A stretch of 64,000 nt of DNA from Cheiracanthium punctorium. Its lineage: Eukaryota; Arthropoda; Arachnida; Araneae; Cheiracanthiidae. Below the pieces are notes generated by a model that did no database searches, had not been told where the DNA came from, and saw only the letters and a list, made by a program, of their open reading frames with translations. The position numbers were made by a program, and so were the translations under genes. Location of the stretch: positions 186,001-250,000 of the forward strand of contig JAWZYV010000772.1 of assembly GCA_038373885.1 (NCBI GenBank), written 5' to 3'. Below, one piece after another: positions 36,420-48,962 of this stretch (positions are counted from its first letter, which is position 1; the number at the start of each line of letters is the position of its first letter).

Positions 36420-36488
36420 GCTCAGGCCCCTTATAACACGGATTCATATAGCACGGAACGTATTACCGTGTTATACGGGGTTCGACTG
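36420..36488 (-). mobile_element. pogo-like MITE end fragment
   Basis: On the minus strand CAGTCGAACCCCGTATAACA is followed by ACGTTCCGTG and ends near CCTGAGCTG. Words match the MITE at 9724-10189 (ACGTTCCGTG, CCTGAGCT). TA follows the terminus at 36489-36490. No opposite end was found. Confidence 0.55.
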
Positions 36489-36490
36489 TA

Positions 36491-37858
36491 TTACTGATTT
36501 AAAACAAAAATTTTATACAATGTTGTAAATTTGATAACTTTACTAAGAATTTGCAATACAGTTCTTCCATTCATGAAGGCAATTTCATGCCAATAAAAAT
36601 CTACACATTAATGTACAACAATATGTTGATCCATGAATCTGGATAGCAAAATCAAGCTAGCATATTCACACAATGACTTTCTTATGCTGCCTCGTTTTCA
36701 AAACAAAGGTTCTTATTTTTTAGCCAAGAGAACTCCTTTATGTAGTAAGTATTAAATTTTTAACTAATAATCCTATGCAAATATACTAATAATTCTAAGA
36801 GAATATCGACATAGCTCTCAACTATAGAAAAAATAACTTGTCTATACTAAAGATAAAACTTTTAATTAGTAATTCATTCACTCTTTAATTTTCAAAGACC
36901 TTCTTTTCGTGATTGGTCTCCTTGTTAATTTATGTAGTACAAAACTTATCTGCGAAGCATAACTCATTGATACTTTGTCATATTTTGACTCGTAACTTAC
37001 ATGCCTTGAAGCTACGCAAGAAGTGTTCGTCAGGAGAAAATAAACTAGTCATAAAAATTTGAATTTTGAGCTTTAATTAAATTACATCACATTTACTCCC
37101 TTCAATAATTTTTTTTCAGAGTATTTCTTCTAACATTTTGCCTAACAAGTTCAGCGATCTCTTCAAAGCTTTATCCGTAAATGCATTATCTCCCCTTTTT
37201 CTCTCCCAGTATCAATCTGTTCTTTATTTGTTATTCCTGCAAAACAACTGCTTCATCCATACCTACAGTGTAAAACAGATGCTTCCGCTGCAGCAGCATC
37301 GCCCCTGGGCCTATTCAATTATTTGAACATCTTGGCCTGAACGGGAGTGAAGTTGGAAATTTCTTCTTTTTTTGCGTTAGGGCTTCCCAAAAAAAACCTC
37401 ACTTTAATGGCAACATGTCGGTGAAAATTACGGGCTGCAGTTTGATGCTTGAAATCGAATTATGGATACACATTATTAAATTCGAAGTGGCCTCCGAAAG
37501 GGATAAAGATGGAGATGACATGGCATGTAACAAGATGGGATGTGTTCTCTAGTTCCCACTCTATAGTTTGGGTGTGAGAATGTTTTGAGAAAAGGGTTCT
37601 TGGGGTTGGTTATTTTCTTGTAGACGATGTGTACAGTGTCATGTTATTTACATGGATGGTTTTTTTTTTTTTGTTTTTTTTTATGCGAGAGCGACTTCAA
37701 TAAAGATACGTAATTCTTTCTTTCATGATTTATCAAACCTGGAAAACAATTTTGAATTATAGAGCATCATAAAAAAAAAGTACATTTAACTTCCTCATAT
37801 CTTCACGTTAAGTCATTTTAATGTCTCATTTTATAATCTACAAGCACATAATTTGCAT
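36491..37858. other. Intergenic DNA
   Basis: No gene seen. About 37130-37640 is more complex than its flanks. A 62-codon frame at 37138 has no recognisable motif. Confidence 0.45.
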
Positions 37859-38020
37859 ACAGGGAGTCCCAAAAATACTGAACTAATCTTTTATTCTTTA
37901 AATATTGATCTTAGATATGTACTATAAATTACAAAGCTACTTAAAAAAGAATGTACAGAATTTTATGGTATCGATTAAAATTTTAGGGAGATGAAATCAA
38001 AAATTATATTTTTTTCGCAT
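37859..38020 (+). repeat. Dispersed repeat family 2, empty-site copy
   Basis: ACAGGGAGTCCCAAAAATAC and TTTTATTCTTTAAATATTGATC align with 59992-60028 joined to 60279 onward. At that locus a SINE interrupts the same sequence. Here the site is uninterrupted. The GGTGTCCCAAAA-type start resembles a DNA-transposon terminus. Confidence 0.6.
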
Positions 38021-39438
38021 ATATCAGATAGCATCTTCCTATTAATTGATCGGACGTGTTTTTATCTTCACATCATCGGAAAATTCTCTCGATTCTGAAA
38101 AAGATTAAATCATTTCCGATTCTGTTGCTTAAGTTTTTAGTTTTCAGTGGTTTTTCGGAAGAACGATCAGTCATTGCCTTCAGTTTCTTTACATGGCAGT
38201 ATCCAAAAAACTATACCTATTCCAAACCTACTGTTTACGCTTTAAGCAATTGCTAGGGAGCGATATAACTGAATAATTCACACAAACTCAATTAAAACTC
38301 TTAATATTCGTGTTGCAGCATTTTACTTACATGCTTCCGCCAAAGCGGCTATCCACACTCTACACATATATACAAGTAAGCAAAAAAAAAAGAAAAAAAA
38401 AAAAAAAAAGAAAAGAACAGCAGTGCCATCTCTTGGCATTGATCCAAATCGTAACACACTGGGGTAACCCGTAACACCTACTCTGCCTATTCCAAAATTC
38501 CACTAAATACGGAGTGTCCTTTACTAATTTTTTTTAAAGAAAAAAAAATCAAAAATATAAAATTTTTAATTTTTGACAATTTTTTTAATCAAAAGGGGTA
38601 GATTTTGCTTGCGGCTACGGGCAAAATCATCCCCCCCCCCTGTTATAAAGCCACGCCTCCAGTTAAGCCTCGACTTATTATACCCGCGCATTCCGCAGAA
38701 AAGCTGACTCAATTTTTCTTCTAAACAAAAAATTGTGTGAATATGCAGGGTCTTTTTTCCATTTTAAGATTGTTTACTAGCTTAGTTTGTCAATGTCTTG
38801 CTCGGTTTCAAAATTTGCATAGGAATTTTAATCCTTTTCCTATCGTCCAGTCGAGCTGATACGAAGTTATATTATATACGAAGTTGTATAACTCGACACT
38901 GAGACACTGGGTACTGCTTTCGAGATCTTTAGTTGGATCGTCTTTTTATGAATATGTTTGCAATTCTGTGGATTAGAAATCTACTCACAAGTCCAAACCT
39001 TTTATTCAAAAATAGACTCAAAAGGTATAAAATAATTCTTGTGAAAATTTTTCAAGCTCAAACATCCATTGCAACTCACAAATCCATCCTAGCTTAATGA
39101 TCTGGCGGAAGAGGTACTTGGAAAATTCATTAAATATTAAATTTTTAAATAAAAAATAATATATAGTTTTTAAAAGTGAAAGGTTTCAACACTTATTTTG
39201 ATCTCTTATAAAAGTAAATATAGTTTAACGCCTCTAGCCAAACATTATACATTATATTGCATTAAAAGAAAGCAACATTTAATGATTTTTCTATGTACCC
39301 GAGCCGATCATCTATAAGCTTGTAGGGATTTGTAAGTTGCAATGAATGTTTGAGCTTGAAATTTTTTTCACAAATTATTTATACCTTTTAAGCATTTTTG
39401 GATAAAAAGCTTGATTTTGAAAACTTTTTTGTCTTATA
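38021..39438. other. AT-rich intergenic DNA
   Basis: No gene seen. There is an A-rich run at 38381-38415 and a C-run at 38630-38640 after CGGGCAAAATCATC, a word similar to TAAAATGATC in repeat family 1. Confidence 0.5.
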
Positions 39439-39530
39439 CAGTCGGACCTCTTTTAAAGGAATCTCTACTTTGCGAACTCTTCTATTATGCGAGGTGAGGA
39501 ATGCGAGGTGAGGGGGGGAGGGGGGAGGAA
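39439..39530. mobile_element. Possible pogo-like fragment
   Basis: TA followed by CAGTCGGACCTCTTTTAAAG resembles a Tigger/pogo terminus. GCGAGGTGAGG repeats follow. No opposite terminus. Confidence 0.3.
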
Positions 39531-39631
39531 TGTCGTAAAATCACTAGCTCTCGTGTTAACAATTGTTACAGATACATTATGTTTTTTGTTTTAAACCATA
39601 CATAAATATCTTATTTACATAAAAAAAAATC

Positions 39632-40135
39632 ATCGTCACCAGTGACTGATTTACGGCGGGGCATTCGGGGCACGTGCCCTGGGACCCCAAAATTTCCTTT
39701 TATGTAATCATAATAGCTACTAAAATTCTCTCAAGAAAAAAAATTCTGATTACTACTTCATTTCATTACAAAAATCCAAAATTTTTAATTTAATGTAACT
39801 TGTAACGCTAAAAATTATCTATTCGATTCCACATTCGATAAATTCGATATTCGCAAATTCGTTCGGACACCTCAGCATGCTCCTCGTTTTATCTTTTCAA
39901 AGTTGTGTGGCGGCTGTTAATACCCATAAAAACATTTCAAAATCGAAACATTCATATAAGTGGTATCTGTCGTGACATTTTACTGATTTGTAAATGTTTA
40001 CGTATGGTTAACTTAGGAATGATAATTGGTTTTAACTTAATTAAGTAATATTCTGCGGAAATTTTTTGTGCAGGGGCCCCCAAAAGTATCTGCGCCCTGG
40101 ACCCCCAAGTGTGTAGATCGGTCCCTGATCTTCAC
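39632..40135. mobile_element. hAT-like MITE, 488 bp, with 8-bp TSD
   Basis: The element spans 39640-40127. The left end CAGTGACTGATTTAC pairs with CAGGGACCGATCTAC from the right (reverse complement). Next to each end lie related GGGGCACGTGCCCTGGG and GGGGGTCCAGGGCGC blocks. Flanks ATCGTCAC and ATCTTCAC form an 8-bp duplication with one change. Typical hAT structure, no coding capacity. Confidence 0.8.
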
Positions 40136-41420
40136 TACCAAACCAATATATTCGTTTTGATTGTGAATACTAAAACGGAAATGTGTGGAAAAGTATTTTC
40201 TGACGGCACAACTGCCTAATAGAACTAATTGAACAAATTACTAAACATCATTTTATTGGTAATAGATTTAGACGGAGGCAGAATTTTCTTGACCATTCAC
40301 GAAGAACAAAAATGTGCGCAAAACAAGGGAAAGGGGGGGGGGGGACAGTAAAAGGAAAACTCAAAAGGCCAAAGAAAAAAGTTAAGAAAGAAAGTTTCTT
40401 AAAAAAGGAGGTTTGAATAAACGCTGGTAACAAAGAAAGAAATATCTTAGAAAGATGAACGAAATATAAAGTATGGACTTCAGAATAAACACTACAAAAT
40501 AAAATGCTAAAGAAACTTTTTATAAAAGTCCCCAATTGTTCTATAAGTTTTTCTTCTGTGATTTTATGAATATTAGACTATGAATTTATGAATATTAGGT
40601 TAGACTTTTATAATCCTTTGAAAACAGGAATACTTCTCATACGACTCCTAAACACGTGCAAAAAACAAGTATTTATAAACCTGCAAAATATAGCCTTATC
40701 TAAAATATTCCGTAAAATCTAAAAAATTGAGTCAACACACTTAAATTTTACGTTTCATTTAAATGCTATTAATGTAAAATGTATTATTTCCTTAATTTTT
40801 GGCCGATTTTTTTAATTTTTTTATATTATTTATCTAATAAAATTGTTATATTAGCTCACGCAATGACGGCTAGACATATTTCATAACAATATATTACAAA
40901 TGAGTTTAATAGTCACAACAACCTGTTGCAACAGTTCAGCTCCTTCGTTATTGTTATCTTTCTATTGAGAAAAGTAACTGTTGTGGAATTCCAATAACAG
41001 AGATCAAAATATAGTCAGAAAAAAGAAACCGTATTCTCAAGAAAAAATAAATTGTACAACTGAAAGAGTAGTAGCGTTAGTTTGAGCACAGTTTACTGTT
41101 AAACTGATAAAATAGTTTAATTAAAATACTATAAACTATGGTTTAAGTCCAAATATCTTTAGAAGCTGTACATTAGTTTGTAAGTCGGAAAAATAAAAAA
41201 CAAGAATTTAATTTTTTTAAATCAACTCAGCAAAAAGAAATTTTTTAAAGAAGTCTCTTTCTTTAAAAATATTGAATTCAATATTTTTATCGGTTAAAGT
41301 AAAAGGGTAGGTTTTGCATAACTGTTTACTTACAGTCAGTAGATAAGAAAATGGCATCTTGATGTATTATGAACTCAGAAATTACACATCTCTTCAGTCA
41401 CGAGATCACAACGAAACAAG
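40136..41420. other. AT-rich intergenic DNA
   Basis: No gene seen. A minus-strand frame at 40248-40535 spans a poly-G run and is low complexity. Confidence 0.55.
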
Positions 41421-41631
41421 GTCCCCACCATGGCCTAGTGGATAAGGCATTCAAAATGGTAGACGGCTGAAGTGTGAAGGTCCCGGGAATCACACGACAG
41501 GCCTGTGATTTTTCTACATATGTAACGCGAATACGCGTTAGAACCCCTTATAACGTCCTTCAAGGCACTCCCCAGCCTATGCAGATATCCCACATTCAGG
41601 TTTGTCTTAATACGCACAATACAACAAAACG
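41421..41631 (+). repeat. tRNA-derived SINE
   Basis: An A-box-like TGGCCTAGTGGATAAGGC and a degenerate B box (GGTCCCGGGAATCAC) form a tRNA-like head. A body follows with GTAACGCGAATACGCG, AACCCCTTATAACGTCC and GCAGATATCCC, then an AATACAACAAAAC tail. The core GATCTAACGGTCTGG present in sister copies is deleted or diverged. Flanking ACAACGAAAC-like words suggest a decayed target duplication. Confidence 0.75.
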
Positions 41632-42139
41632 AAGATGATCTTGTTCATTTGTAGCAACAAATAAGCTTAGTTACATTATTTTCCTTAGTACGAGAACAGT
41701 TATAAACAACCATAGCAATAATTTGTCATTTTTAGATGTTGATAATATTTTGTAGATAGCAGACATTTCTTTGTCCAAACCTTATTTAGTAAGCTACATT
41801 AACCTTTCGTAACACATTATTTTCCAAAAAATCAATATTTTAAAAATAATGACACGCGTTAAAATTAACTGCATAGTTTCCAAATAGTATAAGTCAGAGA
41901 AAATGAAACAGAAATTGACGAATATTTTAAAACTTTGTAAAAAAACAAATGAGACATTGAATTAAAATAATGATACTTGATAGTAACAAAAGTACAATGA
42001 GGGAAACAAAGGATAAAAAATATCTTTAATTGAAGAAATTTTTTGTTTTCCTTTGGTGATATTGCACGAAATATATTTGTAAAGCTACACAATTATTTCG
42101 GTGATTAAGTTTAATTAGTTAGGGTGATACAAAATTTTA
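41632..42139. other. AT-rich intergenic DNA
   Basis: Nothing recognised. Confidence 0.6.
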
Positions 42140-42781
42140 ATTTCTTAAAGAAAATTGATATCTTTATTAAATTTGCTTTTATACGCTCTATTCAGTTTTC
42201 GAATTTATGTTATCTGCATTTGTATTTATTTGTTTGTTTATAACATAATATGTATCCTTAAAGTTATGTTGTTTTCTAACTTGAACTTTCTTTCACATGA
42301 CCAGTGCATGACCAGTGCACTGGTCATGACCAGTGTTAATTTTTCATAGTAAAATCTTTAAAAATCACACACAGACACCAAAATAAAAGTAAAAATTTAA
42401 GAATTCCACTAAACATATTTCGCAATTTTACTACTTTTTTTATTTTTATTCCTTATCTGAATTTCTTAAAGAAAATTGATATCTTTATTAAATTTGCTTT
42501 TATACGCTCTATTCAGTTTTCGAATTTATGTTATCTGCATTTGTATTTATTTGTTTGTTTATAACATAATATGTATCCTTAAAGTTATGTTGTTTTCTAA
42601 CTTGAACTTTCTTTCACATGACCAGTGCATGACCAGTGCACTGGTCATGACCAGTGTTAATTTTTCATAGTAAAATCTTTAAAAATCACACACAGACACC
42701 AAAATAAAAGTAAAAATTTAAGAATTCCACTAAACATATTTCGCAATTTTACTACTTTTTTTATTTTTATTCCTTATCTAT
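42140..42781. repeat. Perfect-looking tandem duplication, 321-bp unit
   Basis: Units at 42140-42460 and 42461-42781 appear identical. Each contains TGACCAGTGCATGACCAGTG followed by a 20-bp palindrome (ATGACCAGTGCACTGGTCAT). The 64-codon frame in each unit is hydrophobic low-complexity read-through. Identity means either a very recent duplication or an assembly artefact. Confidence 0.9.
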
Positions 42782-45200
42782 TTTACTTTATAATTTAAAG
42801 AATTAAATTTTCAAATTTTTTTAAGTCCTATTTTATTATTAAATACGATTTTTATTTAATTAGTAAATGTAAGTTCAACATATATGTGTTATAAATCTAA
42901 TTACATAGTTTTTGTATAGCTTTGTGGCATATGAACTGTAACCCAATTTGCGTAAACACAAACATTTCAACTCTCCCCCGAAATCCAAAAGAAACACGGA
43001 AACAACTCATATAATATTCTTAAACTTTTCCCACAAACGTAATGAGATTTTAAACTCTAATGATATTTTTTCCCTTTAAAAACAAATTCCAGGGGAAAAA
43101 AAGGTACTTTTTTGTACACCTAATATTTTACCGCAGCATTCCCTCTGAACCGATTTACTGCTGACAATGCGATGAAAGCTTTAAAGTCAGAAGCAAAACT
43201 CAGTTTTTCGGGGCTTTTAAGTTTTATAAAGCCCATTTCGTCTTTTAAAAATTAAATTACAATGAAGTTTCTTTTGGAAGGGAATAAGCAAAAATCTTTT
43301 ACCTGAGGAAAGAGGAGATTTAATTTCGTAAAGTTGAGTTGTTACGCAAACATTGAATTAGATCTGCATTATGACAGAGAGGTAATTGAAGAGCGTAAGC
43401 CAATAAAGCAGTGGTTTGTACGAACTAAGTTCAATGCATTCAGATAAAGTTTTAAAACTTGAGAACTTTTATAATTGATCGAAATTTCTAAAGATGAAAG
43501 TCTGTAAAAAAGTTTGAATTTCTTCCTTAAATTTTAATTATAGACAGGAGAACTATATGTTTGAAAATTTATATTTTCTCAATTTATCCTTAAAGAGTCA
43601 TATGATATTTGCAGATGCCCATATGCATATATTACTGTTTGTAACATATATGTGTTATAAAGGGTATTAAAAAACCCCACTGTATAGATTTAAAAAAAAC
43701 CCTATTTGTTAAAAAGAAACTGATTTTATCGTTGTACTGCTAGATATTTTGGATTCATCCATTGTTCAAAACGTATAATTCGATATAATTTAGTTGGTCT
43801 TCAAAAGAATCAAGACTAATTTTGAAATTTCGTATCAGCTTTGGCAGCCATTGTTCAAGTTATACTTTCTAGAGGGCAATGTTTCCTGATATTTGATTTC
43901 ATTTTGTTTAGTTTCGATTTATGAATTCCTGGTTTAGTTTGCCTTTATATGAAATCTTGCAAGATACTACCTCTGCTGAAACATTTTTTTTAATAGCAAC
44001 TTTTGCGAGGGGTATAAACATATGCTCTTGATCCCCAAAGTAAAATACTATTTTGTTAGTGGAGACACCAATAGCCACTTAGGTAGAAAGTTGAAATTAT
44101 TCTGATACAGAAACCGAGAAAACCTTTTTCCATAATATATAGTCGTAATGAACAAAGAAAAATTCATTAAAATTTGAGAATTCAAATGATTTATGGCTAT
44201 GGTTGGGCAAATTTCTCTATGAACTCTACTAATGAAGTAGATCTCAAAGAAATTATTTTAAAGCTCCACACAATGGAGTTAGTTGTGTCATAGGTCAGAC
44301 CAAAGTGCAGTCACCATGACAACAAGGAAATTTTCTCTGTATTGTATAGCAGGCGGATAGCGATTTCAAGAAATTTTCATTTAAATAAAACTATTCGATT
44401 AATTTTATTAAACTTAAAAACGAAAGTGATTCGATTTATATTTTCTTACAGTTCATAAAGAAAATCTTAATTTCACCAGATGTAAATAAGAAATATCCTC
44501 TGCCGTTGTTCGGGAGCATTAGGTATAAGGGTTTAGCTATAGCTTGTAGTAAATAATTGACTGCTTGCATTTCTAATCTAGTCCAAAGGCTTACTTTCAC
44601 TACCACTAATGCATAAATTAAATATGTATTTAACAAACATTACTCTTTATACATGTGCAATTCCTCCAACACTGTGCTTGACGCAACTACCAAAAAAAAA
44701 AAAAAAATCGTTCAATCCGCTAATGCAGAATAATGAAATAAAAATAATATTAAATTAATTTAACTAAAAATTAATCGAAAATTCGCCAAGTCACGTTATT
44801 GTAAAATTAATAATAACAAAAGAAAAATAATAATCTTCAAGTTCTGCTTAAAAATTAATAATTAAATAAGTATAACATAATTTCTAAATTGCATTACGTT
44901 GCAAACCACCGATCGCCACAGGGGCGCAGGAGAGGAGGGGGGGTGGGTGAGCTATCCTATCAGATACAGCCTAATGTCAGGTTCTTAAAAGCTGTCCGAT
45001 TTCAATAGAAACCATTTCACGCATGCTCCGTATTGCATTCGCTATCCGCTCCGGGGAAGAGGGAAGGAAAAAATATATTTGTAGATTTTTAAAAATACTA
45101 AATATTTTTTTTTAATACCAGATGAAATCTTCATTCCGGATAATCACCGTCTTTAATATATATGTTGAGAAATAAATTTATGGTCACTTAATAAAGATTA
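42782..45200. other. AT-rich intergenic DNA
   Basis: No gene seen. There is an A-run at about 44692-44707 and a G-run near 44936-44942 after CAGGGGCGCAGGAG, which resembles a hAT start but has no partner. Confidence 0.5.
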
Positions 45201-45219
45201 CATTCGCTAAAAATCGGAA

Positions 45220-45559
45220 TTTTCTGGCAACATTTTAAAAAGTCGTTTAAAAAAATTAGATACGGTGCTGAAGGAGATTTTTCATTTAAAAGAAACTTTT
45301 AAATTTTCCGATGATATAAGAACAGTAGTTTTTGGATGAAAACTCAGATTGCCAAAGATTAAAATATGCGAAAAATCGCCTAAAAATATACAAAACATAA
45401 AACAACTTAAAATCCTATTGAATTTTTTTCAACAATAGCTGGCTCTTGTGTTATTTAGTCAGTGTGCCGATTTTCGTCTAGCTATGACGAACGGTCCGGG
45501 AGGGACTTACAGCAAACATACAGACAGACAGACAACCATAATTCTTTTATAGATAGAGA
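45220..45559 (-). mobile_element. Helitron-like 5' end fragment
   Basis: On the minus strand the sequence starts TCTCTATCTATAAAAG, followed by GTCTGTCTGTCTGTATG, TCCCGGACCGTTCG and AATCGGCACACTG. This resembles the 5' region of many arthropod Helitron-type elements. No CTAG hairpin end was located on the other side, so the extent is a guess. Confidence 0.4.
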
Positions 45560-47485
45560 GCGAGAAATACTGTCAATTATATATATCACCCTAATTTAAC
45601 CAGTATTCTCATATACTTTTGCTAAACAAAGATACTCTTTGTTCACCTATATATAAAGATGCTATACGTTGAGAGCGAAAATTATCCTTCGAATCTACTT
45701 GCCTCTCTGATTTGCAGAAGATTTACCTAGTCTTATTCATTTAAAAAAAAAAAAAAAGTTTAACAAACAAGAAGAGGAATTGCTTGAGTAGGATGGAATC
45801 TAGCTTGGAAATCTAAGCGTTGCAACCATGTAATCATAGCAAAGTTGGTCATTCAAACTGAAATCCAAAGAGAGCCTGAGTAAATAATTTCCGTTATTTA
45901 ACGAGCGAAAATGTTTCTTGAAACATTAAATTCACTTTAAAGTGCAATGTTTGAATTTCAACAAACGTTGCCTTTCGAACTCAAATATCATGAAATTTAA
46001 AGAATAATTTTGTCATTCAAAATTCTCCTCCTATTTGAATTCTTTATTTTCTTTCTAACAGAGACCTTCAAAGCAAATAAAGTCAGAACGTGACGTCGAG
46101 AACTTTCGATTGCAAACAGACAAAAACAACTCAAAGAAGGGGGGGAGGTTAAAAAAAAAAAAACCTTCCACTTTCCTTTCAGAGTCAATTTAATAACGGC
46201 CAAATGTTCCAAGCGCAGTAATTTGATAAATAAATAACACCGAAAGCAGAAGAGGGTTAAAAACTAAGAAGGGAACGAAAAAGAAAAAAATTATCATAAA
46301 GAAAGAAAACCATTCCACACGCGTGTGAAATCGGAAAATAAATATAAACGATTTTAAAGGCATAAGACAATTTGTTCATATTTATTCACTAAAAGGCCGT
46401 TCCTCCGCGTGTCAACAACAGTTTTGGAAATCTATTTCACTTTTTATTGCTCTTTTTCACTTTCGAAATGACAAGATTTGGAGAAATAATTGCCACCGAT
46501 GGTGGATAAATAAAAGATTAAAAAAGCAAAACAAACAAAAAAAAATGGCGGAAGGCTTGTCATTTGCGAGGAACGTAACAAATGGTACAGCGGTCGTTTT
46601 GATTTTTATGCTGTTTGTCTGGTAGATGACACGGCTTGTGAATAAGAAATATAGCATGTGCAGCTCCCTTTTATTTCGTTAATAAAAAAATAAAAAACAA
46701 AAGCCCGGTCGAAATTGGAATGCTAAAAGATGCATTAAAAATGGACGAAGAGAAAGAGCAGTTTTGATGTGATTAAGGGCGAGGATTTTAACGAGGGTAA
46801 ATGCATTTTTTTCCGCCTCTTTTTTTCGGTCATAAAATAAGATGGTGAAAAGCGCTTGAAGAAGGGTTTGGCTTGTCATCCCAACGTGCTTAATTTAATG
46901 AATTATAAAAGGAATTGAGTTCAAAAACACATGAAATTATGCTACCACATATTATTTTTTTTTTTCCTCTGTTCGGGTATAATCATTTTATTGCGTTATT
47001 GCAAATTAAATAGGATATTTTTTTAATATCTAATGTTTCACATATTAATTTTTAATAATTCTGTATTCTTCTTATAGAGGTAATAAGTTTTCTTGTAAAT
47101 TTGGACGCAAAACTGCATTCCAGCTATTGATTTGTTTTTTAACCCTCTAAGCTGTTTTTTTTAAATAATTGTCAACCAATGCCTTGAAAATCACAAGAAA
47201 TCTTTTATTCTATTTGCTCGGAAATTTGTGTGTGAAAAAATACTCCTGTATTACAGACTCTGTATTAGAGATATAGCATAAATTAACGCCTCAATTTCTT
47301 AAGGCGTAATAATTTCTCTACTGAAATAAACAATGACATTGTCCCATACTTCTGATTTTCAAACACGTTTATTCGTTATGCAAGTTTACAGAAAGATGGC
47401 AGAATTTGCAGTCTAAAACTAAATAGACGAGAGAGGAAATGGCAGGAGCTAAGGAGTGTGGTATTTGTATTTACACTTTGTTTAT
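45560..47485. other. Intergenic DNA with complex segment
   Basis: No gene seen. About 46040-46910 has balanced, purine-skewed, non-repetitive sequence and could be conserved noncoding DNA. Minus-strand frames here have Phe-rich unrecognised products. Confidence 0.4.
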
Positions 47486-47648
47486 TATAAAAGGTTGGGC
47501 TGCCCAGGTGGTGAAGTGGCTATCGTTCGTCAACCACGTCCGAACCAAGGACCCAAAGTGGGCCCTAACACACCTTGGGTCCTTGCTATTCTTGTTAGGG
47601 GTAGTGACAGCCATACATAAGTTATCCCTTTATAAATTATTATTATAT
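47486..47648 (+). repeat. Possible SINE-like insertion
   Basis: GGCTGCCCAGGTGGTGAAGTGG resembles an A-box head, and the insert is more GC-rich than its flanks. TTATTATA-like words occur on both sides. The B box is not convincing. The 77-codon frame through it is probably read-through. Confidence 0.3.
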
Positions 47649-48769
47649 TTATTTTACTCTGAACCAATCTAATTTTTTATATAAGGGCTAACTTATAAAA
47701 GAAGTCCATTTACCTATACAAAGGCCGTAATAAAATAAAGTACTATCCTTTGGATGGGATCTGAAGCCCCACCCCCAGCCCCTCTTCTGGATCCTCCCCT
47801 GGAAACAGGATAAATAATATACATGCAAATTTATAAAGAAGGTTCAAGGTCACGAAATTCTCACTGGAATAATTTGCATTTATTTTAGGGTCAAAAAGAG
47901 AAAGAAATCTCTAAAATCCTTTTTTATTGTTATGTCTTTTAATTGCAACACTCGGCTGATATCGCAAGCGATAAAAATGTTTTTGAGAAACAAACTGCAA
48001 CAACGTGTCTGTTTATAATGCATAATCTGGCGTAATCCAATAAGCCACTCGGTCATTTACAACCGCCATCTCTTTTCATCCCTGTCTCACACCGAGAAAG
48101 TGTTCGAACTAAATTATCATACGAAACCATTTTCACGGCCAGAACTCATCATGTGAGGAGTTCATCGCATTTATAGCCCGCGGCGAAGTCCGGACACCCC
48201 CCCCCCCTTAATTTCGCCCCAGATAAACGAGACAAAGCAGAGACTCTGGTGCGATTGAGTCGTAAAAACGTGTGTAATTGCGTCTTCCCGCCTTTGCCTT
48301 GTGTTTTATTGCGCGGCTTTAATTTAACTGTCTTAAGCGGAATCAACAAGCCTTTTCGGATAATACCGTTTCCGCAATGGGACGGCAGTTATCACCGGCG
48401 AGGGAGCTGAATATTAATTATCGGGGAGGTGTTTGCAGGTCAGTGCGGTGCGGACAGGAGGAAATGAAAGCCTAATAAACGCATGGAAGTAATAATCATG
48501 GTTTAAATGCAGTGAAAAATTCTGCCCGCGAACCCCCATGGTAAAACCGTTTGAATGTGCTGTACGGGAATTAGAAATTCATCCAGCTATTTAAATACGT
48601 ACTACTAATTAATAGGATAACTTAGAAGTATTTTAAGACTTTAATTCAAAATAAAGTAAGAAATATTACATCTTTGTTGAAATTATCTTTCGTTATACAA
48701 AAAATAACTTAATAGGAACTTATACTCGTTTTATAGAAGAATTCTGTTATTTTCCGTGCTTTTCATTCC
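47649..48769. other. Intergenic DNA with CpG-containing island
   Basis: No gene seen. About 48030-48480 is relatively GC-rich, non-repetitive, with AATTAATTATC and GCGGTGCGG words. It could be a conserved regulatory element. There is a C-run at 48197-48207. Confidence 0.35.
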
Positions 48770-48781
48770 GTAATGTTAAAC

Positions 48782-48814
<33 letters not shown>

Positions 48815-48922
48815 CAGTGGGCGAGCACTTGCTCATCAAGCATTTTGCCACCACTAAGGCCTGAATTACTGGCCATTTTACAATGGGAGCACCCAATGGC
48901 CGGCCAGCGGTAATGTTAAACA
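48770..48922 (-). mobile_element. Short retroposon with poly-A tail and 13-bp TSD
   Basis: The insert 48783-48909 is flanked by a perfect 13-bp duplication GTAATGTTAAACA (48770-48782 and 48910-48922). On the minus strand it starts CGCTGGCCGGCCATTGGGTG and ends CGCCCACTG plus about 31 A. The poly-A tail and long target duplication show LINE-machinery retroposition. The 96-bp body is not a recognisable tRNA, 5S or 7SL sequence. It could be a truncated LINE end, a novel SINE, or a small-RNA retrocopy. Confidence 0.8.
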
Positions 48923-48962
48923 TAGAGCATTTAAAACTGAGCCGAAAATATAATGGGATACA

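Noticed and set aside
41421..41500. tRNA gene from the A-box and B-box-like sequence
   Set aside because: The head cannot form a full cloverleaf, lacks a proper acceptor pairing and continues into a SINE body with a tail.
42301..42330. Repeated TGACCAGTG units as a possible CRISPR-like array
   Set aside because: The units are 10-11 bp with no unique spacers, in a eukaryotic context. It is a local palindromic repeat.
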